Positions 1 through 9,205 of a stretch of 64,000 nucleotides of DNA are shown piece by piece. Source of the stretch: Alphaproteobacteria bacterium (GTDB lineage Bacteria; Pseudomonadota; Alphaproteobacteria; Rhizobiales; Aestuariivirgaceae); NCBI GenBank assembly GCA_024640405.1, contig JAHEFB010000008.1, forward strand, positions 1-64,000, in the 5' to 3' direction. Every line of letters begins with the position of its first letter. Within the stretch, counting starts at the first letter, position 1. Under the pieces are notes generated by a model. That model did no database searches, was not told the origin of the DNA, and saw only the letters and a program-made list of their open reading frames with translations. A program made the translations under genes and the position numbers.

Positions 1-29
1 GAGACCAAAAAATCTCAAGGAGGAAAGAA

Positions 30-554
30 ATGTATCGGCAGTTATTGATGACTGCGGCCCTGTGCGCCGCCTTTGGAACAGGTGCACACGCCGACGAGGC
101 GAAGATACAAAGTGCGCTTTCAGCCGGACCTGAATCATTGACCAGGAACGCTACTATTGCGGATTGGGACGGTACAGTCTTGCGCGAAGGTACTAACGGG
201 TGGACCTGTCTACCGGACATACCTGACAACGGCGGGACGGACCCATGGTGCGTCGACCAGTCTTGGATGAACCTATTGGACGCCCTGAACAACGGCAAAG
301 AGCCGAGCTACGATAAGATTGGTATCGGCTACATGTTGGCCGGCGATGCACCGATCAGCAATATCAAGCCTTCCGGAAAGAAGGAAGACGGTGACTGGGT
401 TGAAGGCCTTAAAAGCCATCTGATGCTGGCAGTTCCTGATAAGTCGCTTTACGATAATATCTCGACCGACCCGAACAATGGTGGGCCTTGGATAATGTGG
501 TCTGATACACCGTATGCCCATATAATGGTACCGATCGACTCCTATCCGAAGTGA
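30..554 (+). CDS. Secreted protein of unknown function
   Basis: The 174-residue protein starts with a typical Sec signal peptide (Arg near the N-terminus, hydrophobic core, cleavage probably after AHA at residue 21), so the mature part should be periplasmic or secreted. The mature part has motifs such as TIADWDGTVLREGTNGWTC and a C-terminal PYAHIMVP, with two cysteines in the first half. I recognise it only as a recurrent family of small secreted proteins without assigned function. An AGGAGG ribosome binding site lies 8 bases before the ATG and a strong terminator follows, so it is probably the last or only gene of its transcript. The gene is certain; its function is not known to me. Confidence 0.85.
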   Translation: MYRQLLMTAALCAAFGTGAHADEAKIQSALSAGPESLTRNATIADWDGTVLREGTNGWTCLPDIPDNGGTDPWCVDQSWMNLLDALNNGKEPSYDKIGIGYMLAGDAPISNIKPSGKKEDGDWVEGLKSHLMLAVPDKSLYDNISTDPNNGGPWIMWSDTPYAHIMVPIDSYPK

Positions 555-605
555 CCCTTAGAAATTTGATCTCGGATCAGATCAACTGCAAAATCGACAG
601 CAATG

Positions 606-632
606 AAAGCGGCCTTGCGAGGCCGCTTTTTC
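606..632 (+). terminator. Rho-independent terminator after the secreted protein
   Basis: An 8-bp perfect GC-rich stem (AGCGGCCT paired with AGGCCGCT around a TGCG loop) is followed directly by a T-run. It lies about 50 bases after the stop codon at 554. Confidence 0.85.
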
Positions 633-985
633 ATTGAAGCAATGACAATCAATAAGGAACGGAAGAAGGCCGCTTCGGGTCAACAGCGGCCGGTTTTGAT
701 GGCCGCATGCAATGTCTGCTTCACTCCCGAAAGCAGTCATTGTTCCGCCGTCGCAGCGAACGACCGTTTCCCGCCCGCTCGAGACCTCCAAGAAATAACC
801 CGGTTCTGGGCATTTCGTCTGCACTGCTGCCGTCGAACCTGATCAAACTCAATTACCGGTTCCGTTAAACGTGGTGCCGCAAACGGCATCTGCAGCGAAA
901 TCAGCGCGAATCCTGCGGTGCCAGGCTTGTTGTAGACCACCCAGATAGAGCGCAATTTCAGTCTGTAGTTCTACAGAACGACTTC
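633..985. other. Intergenic region with a small imperfect hairpin
   Basis: About 350 bases without a convincing gene between the terminator and the end of gor. At 711-741 there is an imperfect hairpin (AATGTCTGCTT, then AAGCAGTCATT after a short loop) that resembles short intergenic palindromes common in Proteobacteria. A 72-codon open frame exists on the minus strand (737-955), but it has no clear ribosome binding site and no recognisable domain, so I do not call it. Confidence 0.4.
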
Positions 986-2350
986 TCAGCCGCTCCATTT
1001 CGTGCGCATGGTGACAAGTTCCTCCGACGCGGTCGGATGAACTGCCATGGTTGAATCAAAGTCGGCCTTGGTGGCTCCCATCTTCACCGAGATGCCCAGC
1101 AATTGTGCCATTTCACCAGCGTCCGGGCCCATGATGTGACACCCGACCACCTTGTCGGACTTCGGCTCGACGATCAGCTTCATCAGCATTCGTTCATCGC
1201 GGCCTGACAATGTGTGCTTCATCGGCTTGAAGGTGGATTTGTAGATGTCGACCTCTCCAAATTGTTCACGGGCTTCGGCTTCGGTCAGACCGACGGTTCC
1301 GATTTCCGGCTGCGAGAACACGGCCGTCGGGATCAGCGAGTGATCCATTTTGATGTCCTTGCCATTGAACAGGTTGTCAGCAACGGCATGGCCTTCGCGA
1401 ATGGCAACCGGGGTCAGTGCCACCCGGTCGGTGACATCGCCGACAGCATAGATATGGTCGACACTGGTTTTTGAATACTCGTCTACCTTGATGGCACCGT
1501 TAGGCCTGGTTTCAACCCCTGCGTGCTCCAGGCCCAGGCCATCTGTGTAAGGAGACCGGCCGATGGCAAACATGATCTGGTCGGCCTCGATGACTTCGCC
1601 GTTCTTCAGCGTGCCTTTGAGAACCTCACCCTGCTTCTCGATCTTTGTAAACACCTGGCCGGTGACGACATCTATGCCCTTTTTCTTCATTTCAGCCGTC
1701 AGGTGGTCGCGCACATCATCATCGAAGCCACGCAGGATTTTCTCACCGCGATACAGCAGCGTCGTGTCCACGCCGAGGCCGGCAAATATGCCGGCAAATT
1801 CCACTGCAATGTAACCGCCGCCGGCAATCACGATGCGGTCGGGCAGCGCTTCCAGGTGAAATGCCTCGTTGGATGTAATCACATGCTCGATGCCGGGTAG
1901 CTGGTCATCCAGCCTTACCGTTCCACCGGTTGCGACCAAAATATACTTTGCCGTCACATGGCGCTGCTCGGCGATCAGGAAAACCGAGTGAGGATCGCGA
2001 ATTTCCGCCCGGGAGTTGAATATCTCGACCCCGGCCTTTTCAAGATTGGTTATGTAAATCCTGTTGAGCCGGTCAACTTCTTTGTCCTTGTTGGAAATCA
2101 ATGTCCACCAGTCGAAGGCGACCTTTCGTGTAGTCCAGCCAAAGCCTACAGCATCTTCAAAGCTTTCAGCAAAATGGCTGGCATAAACCAACAGCTTCTT
2201 CGGCACACAACCGCGGATGACGCATGTACCGCCATAGCGGTACTCCTCCGCGATACCGACCTTTGCACCATGGGTTGCCGCTATTCGAGCAGCACGAACG
2301 CCGCCGGACCCGCCGCCAATGACGAAAAGGTCGTAATCATATTCTGACAT
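986..2350 (-). CDS. gor: Glutathione-disulfide reductase
   Basis: Reduces glutathione disulfide with NADPH in the cytoplasm. The 454-residue length is normal for the family. Visible features are the N-terminal FAD-binding GGGSGGVRAA motif, the redox-active disulfide in GGTCVIRGCVPKK (CxxxxC around residues 43-48), the NADPH domain with AGGGYIAVEFAG, the second FAD contact at YAVGDVTDR, and the C-terminal HPTASEE segment holding the catalytic His-Glu pair. It starts 6 bases after the rpiA stop, so it is the third gene of a gabD-rpiA-gor operon. The gph, rpiA and gor neighbourhood is common in Hyphomicrobiales. Confidence 0.96.
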   Translation of the reverse strand: MSEYDYDLFVIGGGSGGVRAARIAATHGAKVGIAEEYRYGGTCVIRGCVPKKLLVYASHFAESFEDAVGFGWTTRKVAFDWWTLISNKDKEVDRLNRIYITNLEKAGVEIFNSRAEIRDPHSVFLIAEQRHVTAKYILVATGGTVRLDDQLPGIEHVITSNEAFHLEALPDRIVIAGGGYIAVEFAGIFAGLGVDTTLLYRGEKILRGFDDDVRDHLTAEMKKKGIDVVTGQVFTKIEKQGEVLKGTLKNGEVIEADQIMFAIGRSPYTDGLGLEHAGVETRPNGAIKVDEYSKTSVDHIYAVGDVTDRVALTPVAIREGHAVADNLFNGKDIKMDHSLIPTAVFSQPEIGTVGLTEAEAREQFGEVDIYKSTFKPMKHTLSGRDERMLMKLIVEPKSDKVVGCHIMGPDAGEMAQLLGISVKMGATKADFDSTMAVHPTASEELVTMRTKWSG

Positions 2351-2356
2351 GGGATT

Positions 2357-3049
2357 TCAGCTTTCGATAATTTCCAGACCGTCGGGACCACCTAGTATCG
2401 CCATGCCCGCCATTCCAATAAACAAGCCGTGATCGACTACGCCGGGAATCGTGGAGATTACCGAGGCGAGTTTCTGGGCGTCTGGAATTTTACCGAACGC
2501 ACAATCGATAATGACATTGCCATTGTCGGTTACAAACAGTTCGCCATCGCGAATGCGCAGGGCAAGCGGTCCTTCGCACCCGGCCCATTTGCCGGCATGT
2601 TCGAGCTTCATGGCCGTAGACTTGACGCCGAACGGCACCACTTCCACCGGCAGCGGGAAAGTGCCCAGTGTCTCAACCTTCTTGGTGTGATCGGCAATTA
2701 CGATCATCTGCTTTGAGGAAGACGCCACGATCTTTTCCCGCAGCAGCGCTCCGCCGCCACCCTTGATCAGGGTGAGATCGGCGTCCAGTTCGTCCGCACC
2801 GTCGACGGTCAGATCCAGTATCGGCTCCTCGTCAAGCCGGGTCAGCGGAATGTTGAGGCTTTCGGCCTGTTCCCGGGTGGCTTCGGAGGTTGGCACGCAA
2901 ACGACATTCAAGCCGTTTGCCACCATCTCGCCCAGTCCTGCGACAAATTTTGCCGCCGTCGACCCCGTCCCCAACCCGATCTTCATACCTTCGCTCACGT
3001 GCAGCAATGCTTCGCGGGCGGCAGCTTCCTTGGCCTCGTCAGGTGTCAC
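2357..3049 (-). CDS. rpiA: Ribose-5-phosphate isomerase A
   Basis: Interconverts ribose 5-phosphate and ribulose 5-phosphate in the pentose phosphate pathway. The 230-residue protein shows the phosphate-binding loop [11 protein letters not shown] near residue 25, the catalytic DGADELD around residue 84 and [11 protein letters not shown] around residue 97, all standard for RpiA. It starts with GTG and overlaps the stop codon of the upstream dehydrogenase (GTGA at 3046-3049), so translation of the two is probably coupled. gor follows after 6 bases. Confidence 0.96.
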   Translation of the reverse strand: MTPDEAKEAAAREALLHVSEGMKIGLGTGSTAAKFVAGLGEMVANGLNVVCVPTSEATREQAESLNIPLTRLDEEPILDLTVDGADELDADLTLIKGGGGALLREKIVASSSKQMIVIADHTKKVETLGTFPLPVEVVPFGVKSTAMKLEHAGKWAGCEGPLALRIRDGELFVTDNGNVIIDCAFGKIPDAQKLASVISTIPGVVDHGLFIGMAGMAILGGPDGLEIIES

Positions 3050-4521
3050 GTGCTCAGGCCGCCCATCAGCATGTATTTCATTTCCACATATTCCTCGACA
3101 CCGTGGATGGAGCCCTCGCGGCCAATGCCTGATTCCTTGACGCCGCCAAACGGTGCCACTTCCGTTGAAATGATGCCTTCGTTGATGCCGACGATGCCGT
3201 AGTCCAGACCTTCACCGACACGCCACACCCTGCCGATGTCGCGGGTATAGAAATAGCAGGCCAGACCAAATTCGGTATCGTTCGCCATCGCGATGGCTTC
3301 TTCTTCGGTCTTGAACCTGAACAACGGCGCCACAGGGCCAAAAGTCTCCTCCCGGGTTATTTTCATATCCGTGGTCACATCGCGCAGGATGGTCGGCTCG
3401 TGGAAATTGCCACCCAGAGCCTTGCCGCCGGCCACTACGCTGGCACCCTTGTTGATGGCATCGACAATATGTTCCTGAACCTTGTCCACACCGGCCTTGT
3501 TGATCAACGGCCCGGTGGTAACACCCTCCTTGGTACCGTCTCCGACCTGCATCTTGCCAACAGCCTCTGCAAGTTTTGCCGCGAATGCGTCATAGACGCC
3601 TTCCTGCACCAGCAGGCGGTTGGCGCATACGCAGGTCTGGCCGGCATTGCGGTATTTTGAAGCCATTGCACCTGCAACCGCTGCATCCAGATCGGCATCG
3701 TCAAACACAATGAACGGTGCATTGCCGCCCAGTTCCATGCCGACTTTCTTGACCGTGTCGGCACACTGCTTCATCAGCACCTTGCCTATTTCGGTGGAGC
3801 CGGTGAAGGTCAACATCTTGATGGTCGGGTTGGAGGTCATTTCCGAACCGATTTCAGACGCCTTGCCTGTCACAACGTTGATGACGCCTGCCGGTATGCC
3901 GGCGCGCTCTGCCAGTTCACACAAAGACAGCGCGGACAGTGGTGTTTCGGATGCCGGCTTGATGACAATGCTGCAGCCCACACCAAGTGCCGGACCCGCT
4001 TTGCGGGTAATCATCGCATTCGGAAAATTCCATGGCGTGATCGCTGCAACCACGCCAACCGGCTGGCGTGTGACCACGATGCGGGCGTCCGTCTTGTGGC
4101 TCGGAATGGTCTCGCCATAAATACGCTTGGCCTCTTCGGCAAAGAATTCGATGAACGAAGCACCGTAGGCAATTTCACCGCGGGATTCCGCCAGCGGCTT
4201 GCCCTGTTCCGCGGTCATGATCTGGGCCAGATCTTCCTGGTTTTCCATAATCAGGTTGTACCAGGTACGCATGATGTTGCAGCGTTCCTTGGCGGTTCTG
4301 GCTGCCCAGCCCTTCATCGCCTGATCTGCCGCTTCTATGGCCTGTTTTGTTTCCGCCACACCGAGCTTGGGAACCGAGGCAATCACGTCACCGGATGCCG
4401 GGTTGGTTACTTCGATGGTGTCTTCACCGGAGACCCAGCTGCCGTTGATGTAACATTGTTCCTTGAGTAATGATTTGTCCTTGAGAATATCTTTCAAGGC
4501 CTGGGTTTTGATTGCGTCCAT
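3046..4521 (-). CDS. gabD: NAD(P)-dependent succinate-semialdehyde dehydrogenase
   Basis: Oxidises succinate semialdehyde (or a related semialdehyde) to the acid, typically in GABA degradation. The 491-residue protein has the ALDH signature: the PWNFPNAM region, FTGSTEIGK cofactor loop, catalytic Glu in MELGGNAP and catalytic Cys in [11 protein letters not shown]. The second Cys next to the catalytic one is usual in GabD-type enzymes. I chose the ATG at 4521 because GAGGAGG lies about 8 bases upstream and the sequence before it shows no family similarity, although the open frame runs on to 4755. It is the first gene of the gabD-rpiA-gor operon and is divergent from gph. Substrate is inferred from family resemblance; glutarate semialdehyde is an alternative. 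Confidence 0.9.
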   Translation of the reverse strand: MDAIKTQALKDILKDKSLLKEQCYINGSWVSGEDTIEVTNPASGDVIASVPKLGVAETKQAIEAADQAMKGWAARTAKERCNIMRTWYNLIMENQEDLAQIMTAEQGKPLAESRGEIAYGASFIEFFAEEAKRIYGETIPSHKTDARIVVTRQPVGVVAAITPWNFPNAMITRKAGPALGVGCSIVIKPASETPLSALSLCELAERAGIPAGVINVVTGKASEIGSEMTSNPTIKMLTFTGSTEIGKVLMKQCADTVKKVGMELGGNAPFIVFDDADLDAAVAGAMASKYRNAGQTCVCANRLLVQEGVYDAFAAKLAEAVGKMQVGDGTKEGVTTGPLINKAGVDKVQEHIVDAINKGASVVAGGKALGGNFHEPTILRDVTTDMKITREETFGPVAPLFRFKTEEEAIAMANDTEFGLACYFYTRDIGRVWRVGEGLDYGIVGINEGIISTEVAPFGGVKESGIGREGSIHGVEEYVEMKYMLMGGLST

Positions 4522-4666
4522 TGTCTGAACCTCCTCACTTACGGGGTATGATGGCAGGCGGTGTAGCATGGCCTGCGCCACTCTCCAAGGCACATCAGCT
4601 TGCATAACGCCGATATTGGACGCATACCTGCAACAACGAAGCAAAGTGCTGTGACAGCGAGGAAAA

Positions 4667-5344
4667 ATGCCCAAATCTGCCGTGATTTTTGACCTGGACG
4701 GAACACTTGTCGATACAGCCCCTGATCTGTGGGGGGCCACCAACCATGTCCTCAAGGCCCACGGACGGCGCGAAGTGTCGCTGGAGGATGTCTACGAAAT
4801 GGTCGGCATGGGGGCGAAAAAGCTGATCGAGCGGGGTTTCGAGCGTACCGGCGAACCGGCCCGTGCGGACATGATTGACATTCTGTTTCGCCAGTTCATT
4901 GACCATTATTCAGCCAACATAACCGCGCAATCGAAACCCTACCCAGGTGTGCTGGCACTGCTCGACGAACTGAAGGCCCGCGGGATCGGTCTTGCGGTGT
5001 GCACCAACAAGATGGAGCGTTTGTCGGTCAAACTGATAAACGAGCTCTCCATGGATCACTATTTCTCTGCCGTGATCGGCCCGGACACCACCGGTGTGGC
5101 AAAGCCTGATCCGCGGCCTCTGGATGCAGCCATAAAAGCCGCCGGTTCAGCACGTTCGCATGCCGTCATGATTGGCGACAGCGCCACCGACATTCGCACT
5201 GCACAAGCCGCCGCCGTTCCCGTCGTTGCGGTCAGTTTCGGTTATACGGATACCCATGTGTCGGCTTTTGATCCTGATCACGTGGTGGATCATTTTGATG
5301 AAGTTCTGCCAATCCTCGAAGGCCGGTTCGCGGTTCATGCGTGA
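4667..5344 (+). CDS. gph: Phosphoglycolate phosphatase
   Basis: HAD-superfamily hydrolase that removes phosphate from 2-phosphoglycolate, formed during oxidative DNA repair. The 225-residue protein begins with the motif I nucleophile DLDGTLVDT (residues 9-17), has motif II/III elements CTNK and K-PDPRPLD, and motif IV GDSATDI. It is divergent from gabD, with about 145 bases between starts that must hold both promoters. Its 3' end overlaps the convergent MFS gene by 10 bases. Confidence 0.93.
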   Translation: MPKSAVIFDLDGTLVDTAPDLWGATNHVLKAHGRREVSLEDVYEMVGMGAKKLIERGFERTGEPARADMIDILFRQFIDHYSANITAQSKPYPGVLALLDELKARGIGLAVCTNKMERLSVKLINELSMDHYFSAVIGPDTTGVAKPDPRPLDAAIKAAGSARSHAVMIGDSATDIRTAQAAAVPVVAVSFGYTDTHVSAFDPDHVVDHFDEVLPILEGRFAVHA

Positions 5345-6537
5345 GCCTTTTGTGACCTCTCGATGCGGCCCAGCACAACACCGGCAAGCGCCGTCAATGC
5401 CGCCATTGGCAGCAGGTAGACCAGTGACATTGTCCAGCTGCCGTTTCCGGTTGAAACCAGCCAGGTAGTGACGGCCGGACCGATGAGTTGACCGATTGCG
5501 ACGCATTGCAGCATGAAACCGTTCACGCTGGAGACATGTGCCCGGCTCGGCGCATGAAGTGCGACACCGGCGAACAATGAGCCCGGTATCATGCCGCCGA
5601 AGCTGGAAAACAGTACGGCGCCGGCTATTCGCAGCGGCACCGGCAAACCGGCACTCATCACCGTTGCCGCTCCACAAGCCATGGCTGCGCTGGCCACCAG
5701 AATCAGCGTTTGCCGGCGGACGCCGCGGTCGAGCATGTAACCGGCGGCAATATTACCGGTCGTGTTGACCACCATGATCATCGCGCCGGCTGCTGCAGCG
5801 GGCGCAAGCTCCCATCCTGCCCGCTCCACCAGAATCAGCGGCACAAACGAGGTAACCGCCATGTATTGTCCTGAATAGGCGCCGAATACCGCGCCCAGCA
5901 TGACGGCTCCCGGGGTTTTCATGACCGCCTTGACGCGTCTTTCCCCGATGCTGGATGCAGGCCCCTGTTGGCGCGGCGCTGCCCAGACCAGAGCGGCAAA
6001 AAACACCACATAGCTTGCCGAGATCAGCAGCCACAGTCCCCGCCACCCGACGTTGGCGATGACGATCCCGCCCGCCAGCAGGATCAAACCGGCTCCCAGC
6101 GGCAGGTAAGCGCCCCAAAGTCCCATCGCCGTCTGCCGGGTGCGATCGTCGGCCAGCCTCAACACCAGTCCGGGCAGCGACACGGATATCATGAAGAACC
6201 CGACACCCTCGGCAACCCTGCTTGCAATGAGTGTCGCGCCGGTGTCGGCCAGCGCGCCGGCCGCACCAGCCAGCGCGGCAAGCACCAGGCCGACCATGGC
6301 AAGCCTCAACTGCCCCCATTTGTCGGACAACACACCGAAAAACAATCCGGCAACCGCTGCTACCAGCGAAAACATCGACACAACAAGGCCTGCCTGAAAC
6401 AGCGACAGGTCCAGCTCCGACCGCAGTACCGGAAGTGCGGCCGGCGCCTTGCCAACAAGAAACGCAGCCGCCACACCTGTCAGGAAAACTGCCCAGATGC
6501 GCGGCCATTGCCCGGTGTTGTCAGATGGTGATGACAT
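5335..6537 (-). CDS. MFS transporter
   Basis: A 400-residue major facilitator with about 12 hydrophobic segments and the intracellular loop 2-3 motif FFGVLSDKWGQLR, a typical MFS motif A. It lies in the inner membrane and probably exports or imports a small solute; the sequence does not tell which. It overlaps gph at the 3' end (convergent). A TIR-bounded palindromic element begins 5 bases upstream of its ATG, so its promoter and leader must lie within or beyond that insertion. No obvious Shine-Dalgarno sequence precedes the ATG in the element. Confidence 0.88.
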   Translation of the reverse strand: MSSPSDNTGQWPRIWAVFLTGVAAAFLVGKAPAALPVLRSELDLSLFQAGLVVSMFSLVAAVAGLFFGVLSDKWGQLRLAMVGLVLAALAGAAGALADTGATLIASRVAEGVGFFMISVSLPGLVLRLADDRTRQTAMGLWGAYLPLGAGLILLAGGIVIANVGWRGLWLLISASYVVFFAALVWAAPRQQGPASSIGERRVKAVMKTPGAVMLGAVFGAYSGQYMAVTSFVPLILVERAGWELAPAAAAGAMIMVVNTTGNIAAGYMLDRGVRRQTLILVASAAMACGAATVMSAGLPVPLRIAGAVLFSSFGGMIPGSLFAGVALHAPSRAHVSSVNGFMLQCVAIGQLIGPAVTTWLVSTGNGSWTMSLVYLLPMAALTALAGVVLGRIERSQKAHA

Positions 6538-6541
6538 TTAA

Positions 6542-6906
6542 TACCAGACCTCCGTAACAGCGACGCCTTCCACCGGAGCGATTTTTCCGCCGGCAAGGCG
6601 CGTGTCGCGCTCTGGTACATGTACCACAAGCGGCGCGCAACGTGGCTGGCGCGAAAAAGCGCGTGGAGCGACATGGGTTCATCCGAACCGATAAAGTCGC
6701 TCCAGCACTTTTGAATCGATCAGCTTAATGGTTTTGATTGGTTCAATCAAAAACCATACTGATCTAACCCTTCGGGTGGGTCCTAGCGGCCCATCGGGTG
6801 CGTTGCATTGCTTGCCCGATGCGACCAGCATCGCGCTACGCACTGCGCCTGCCCGAGTGAACCGCTATGATCCCATGAAATGAGCCGCTGTTACGGAGGT
6901 CCGGTA
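6542..6906. mobile_element. MITE-like element with 20-bp terminal inverted repeats
   Basis: The sequence ACCAGACCTCCGTAACAGCG after TA at 6542 returns in inverted orientation at 6886-6904 with one mismatch, ending in TA at 6905-6906. The pair encloses about 365 bases without a gene. This is the structure of a miniature inverted-repeat element with TA target duplication. The interior holds one copy of the structured repeat at 6664-6766 and further short palindromes. It fills most of the 531-base gap between the MFS gene and pcaH; 6910-7068 shows nothing else clear. Confidence 0.6.
6664..6766. repeat. Structured intergenic repeat, copy A
   Basis: A 103-base segment closely similar to 52442-52545. 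It consists of a TGGAGCGAC / GTCGCTCCA stem with an inner GGTTC/GAACC hairpin, then a second stem (ATGGTTTT with AAAACCAT) bracketed by GATCAG/CTGATC. Differences between the two copies preserve pairing in several stems. Confidence 0.75.
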
Positions 6907-7068
6907 TGAGGATGGCCCTACCCCGTTTGACCAGGATAGTGCCATCGCGCGCCGGCGATTACCATGCAGAGTTTGCCCGGGTATGCTCTATTTTGCATCC
7001 AACACCCGCTTGACGCCACCTGCCTGGCGGTAGACATTGAATGACGAGTTTTACCTCAGGGCGAACCG

Positions 7069-7797
7069 ATGGCTTCCGATACCATTTCCGATTACTATCC
7101 GCGCGACCGCTCGTGGCACCCGAAGGGACTGACACCAGCCTATAACTCCTCTGTGCTGCGCTCACCGAAACGCGCTTTGCTGCAGATGCCAACTTCCTTG
7201 AGTGAAACTTCCGGCCCGGTGTTTGGTCACAATTTTCTGAGCGAACAAGATAGCGACATGCTGAGCAACGCAATCGTAGACGGAGACCCTGTCGGCGAGC
7301 GCATCATAGTCTCGGGCCGGGTGCTGGATGAAAATGCCCGGCCACAAGCAAGTGTGCTGATCGAAGCGTGGCAGGCAAATGCCGGTGGGCGCTATCGGCA
7401 TGTGCGAGACGGATATCTTGCGCCGCTTGATAAAAACTTTTCCGGATATGGCCGCTGCGTATCCGATGAACAGGGAAACTATACCTTTCGCACTCTTCGG
7501 CCCGGCCCCTATCCGTACGCCAATAACGGGCCGGCCTGGCGACCGGCACATATTCACCTGTCGCTGCTCGGCGCAGCATTCGCCCAGCGCCTGGTCACGC
7601 AGTTTTATTTTGAAGGAGACCCGCTGATCAAGCATTGTGCCATAGTCAATTCCGTCAGCGACCCGGCCGCGGTTGATCGACTGGTGGCAAAGCTTGACCT
7701 TGAAAACGCCGCCCCGTTTGATGCGCTCGCCTATCGTTTTGATATTGTCCTTCGCGGCCGCAATGAGACGCCGCTTGATGCAGGGCACGGCCGATGA
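7069..7797 (+). CDS. pcaH: Protocatechuate 3,4-dioxygenase beta subunit
   Basis: With PcaG it forms the non-haem Fe(III) intradiol dioxygenase that opens protocatechuate to beta-carboxy-cis,cis-muconate. The 242-residue protein has the N-terminal DYYPRDRSWHPKG segment typical of PcaH, the VLIEAWQANAGGRYRH core and the iron-ligand region (Tyr in GPYPYANN, His residues in WRPAHIHLSL). The alpha subunit follows with a 4-base ATGA overlap, as usual. No other pca gene (pcaB, C, D, I, J, F) is present in the window; a beta-keto acid cleavage enzyme follows instead. Confidence 0.94.
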   Translation: MASDTISDYYPRDRSWHPKGLTPAYNSSVLRSPKRALLQMPTSLSETSGPVFGHNFLSEQDSDMLSNAIVDGDPVGERIIVSGRVLDENARPQASVLIEAWQANAGGRYRHVRDGYLAPLDKNFSGYGRCVSDEQGNYTFRTLRPGPYPYANNGPAWRPAHIHLSLLGAAFAQRLVTQFYFEGDPLIKHCAIVNSVSDPAAVDRLVAKLDLENAAPFDALAYRFDIVLRGRNETPLDAGHGR

Positions 7798-8363
7798 ACA
7801 AGCGTCTGAAGGAAACCCCCTCACAAACCGCCGGGCCTTATGTGCACATTGGACTGCTGCCGGCGGCTGCCGGTATTGAGGTTGAACATCACGGCATTTC
7901 ATCCCGCACCAATCTGGAAAAGGGCATACCGGTTATCATCACAGGCGTTGTTCGTGACGGCGCGGGGGAAATCGTCACAGACGCACTACTGGAAATCTGG
8001 CAGAGCGACGGCGACGGTAAATTTCACGATGGCCGCAAAGGATTTGCGCGTTGTCATACCGACTACGACAGTGGTGAATTCCGGTTTGAAACAGTCAAAC
8101 CCGGCTCAGTTGCCTGGCGAGATGGTTCACCGCAGGCGCCGCATATAACACTGCTTGTGTTCGCCCGCGGCATCAACATGCATTTACATACCCGCATCTA
8201 TTTCGCCGACGAGACCGAAGCCAACGCGTGCGACCCTGTGTTGAATGCAATTCCGGATGGCCGTGAAACCCTGCTTGCCAAACCCGATGCAAAGTCCAAC
8301 AACAGCTATCGGTTTGATGTTTCGCTGCAAGGTGATGCTGAAACCGTGTTTTTTGATATCTGA
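7794..8363 (+). CDS. pcaG: Protocatechuate 3,4-dioxygenase alpha subunit
   Basis: The 189-residue structural partner of PcaH in the ring-cleaving complex. It has the QTAGPYVHIG start characteristic of PcaG, the ALLEIWQSDGDGKF core shared with the beta subunit, and APHITLLVFARGINMHLHTRIYF-like strands near the C-terminus that lack the iron ligands. Its start overlaps the pcaH stop (ATGA at 7794-7797), and the next gene begins 8 bases after its stop, so the three form one operon. Confidence 0.94.
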   Translation: MNKRLKETPSQTAGPYVHIGLLPAAAGIEVEHHGISSRTNLEKGIPVIITGVVRDGAGEIVTDALLEIWQSDGDGKFHDGRKGFARCHTDYDSGEFRFETVKPGSVAWRDGSPQAPHITLLVFARGINMHLHTRIYFADETEANACDPVLNAIPDGRETLLAKPDAKSNNSYRFDVSLQGDAETVFFDI

Positions 8364-8371
8364 GGAAACCC

Positions 8372-9205
8372 ATGTCCGACCCTTGCATCATATGCGTTGC
8401 AATTACCGGTTCCGTGCCGACCAAGGCTGCCAATCCCGCAGTACCGATCACCATAACCGAACAGATCGAGAGCACGCACGAGGCGTTCGAGACCGGTGCC
8501 GCCATCGCTCATTGTCATGTGCGCAATGACGACGAGACACCAACGTCCGACCCTGAAAAATTTGCCCGTCTGGGCGAGGGCCTGCGCAAGCATTGCCCAG
8601 GCATGATCATCCAGTACTCAACCGGCGGTCGTTCGGGCGCCGGCCATGAACGCGGCGGCATGTTGCCGCTGAAACCGGACATGGCATCCCTCACCGTCGG
8701 GTCCAACAACTTTCCGACCCGGGTGTACGAAAATTCACCGGACCTGGTGGACTGGCTGGCAGGTGAAATGTTGACATATGGAATCAAACCGGAGATCGAA
8801 GCCTTTGATCTCAGTCATGTTTTTCAGGCGGTCAAGATGGCAGAAGACGGCCGGATAAAGGGGCCGTTGTATGTACAGTTTGTCATGGGTGTGAAGAACG
8901 CCATGCCCGTCGACAAGGAAGTATTCGACTTCTATATAAAAACCCTGAACCGTCTGGCGCCCGACGCCAAATGGTGCGGAGCCGGTATTGCGCAGAACCA
9001 GATTGTCCTGAATGAATGGTGCATAGCGGCAGGCGGTCATGTCCGAACCGGCCTGGAAGACAATGTTCGTCTTGACCGCAACACGCTGGCGCCTTCCAAC
9101 TCTGCCCTGGTTAAACGCGCCGTGGAGTTGTGCGACAAACATGAGCGGCCGGTCGCCAGCTGGCAGCAGGCGCGCGACATTCTGCAGCTTCCCCAGGCTG
9201 CGTAG
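8372..9205 (+). CDS. Beta-keto acid cleavage enzyme (BKACE, DUF849 family)
   Basis: Members condense a beta-keto acid with acetyl-CoA and cleave it to acetoacetate plus a new acyl-CoA; the founding member is 3-keto-5-aminohexanoate cleavage enzyme (Kce). The 277-residue protein has the family TIM-barrel motifs: ITGSVPTKAANPAVPIT at the start, AAIAHCHVRNDD (metal-binding HxH) near residue 47, STGGRSGAG near residue 85, and AGGHVRTGLEDN near the C-terminus. Its place directly behind pcaHG suggests a substrate at the end of the protocatechuate pathway, such as 3-oxoadipate, but this is inference. The stop codon TAG is formed where a TA-inserting element entered an original TAA (see 9203-9468). 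Confidence 0.9.
   Translation: MSDPCIICVAITGSVPTKAANPAVPITITEQIESTHEAFETGAAIAHCHVRNDDETPTSDPEKFARLGEGLRKHCPGMIIQYSTGGRSGAGHERGGMLPLKPDMASLTVGSNNFPTRVYENSPDLVDWLAGEMLTYGIKPEIEAFDLSHVFQAVKMAEDGRIKGPLYVQFVMGVKNAMPVDKEVFDFYIKTLNRLAPDAKWCGAGIAQNQIVLNEWCIAAGGHVRTGLEDNVRLDRNTLAPSNSALVKRAVELCDKHERPVASWQQARDILQLPQAA

Noticed and set aside
737..955. 72-residue minus-strand open frame after gor
   Set aside because: No ribosome binding site and no family resemblance. It overlaps a small palindrome, so intergenic DNA is more likely.
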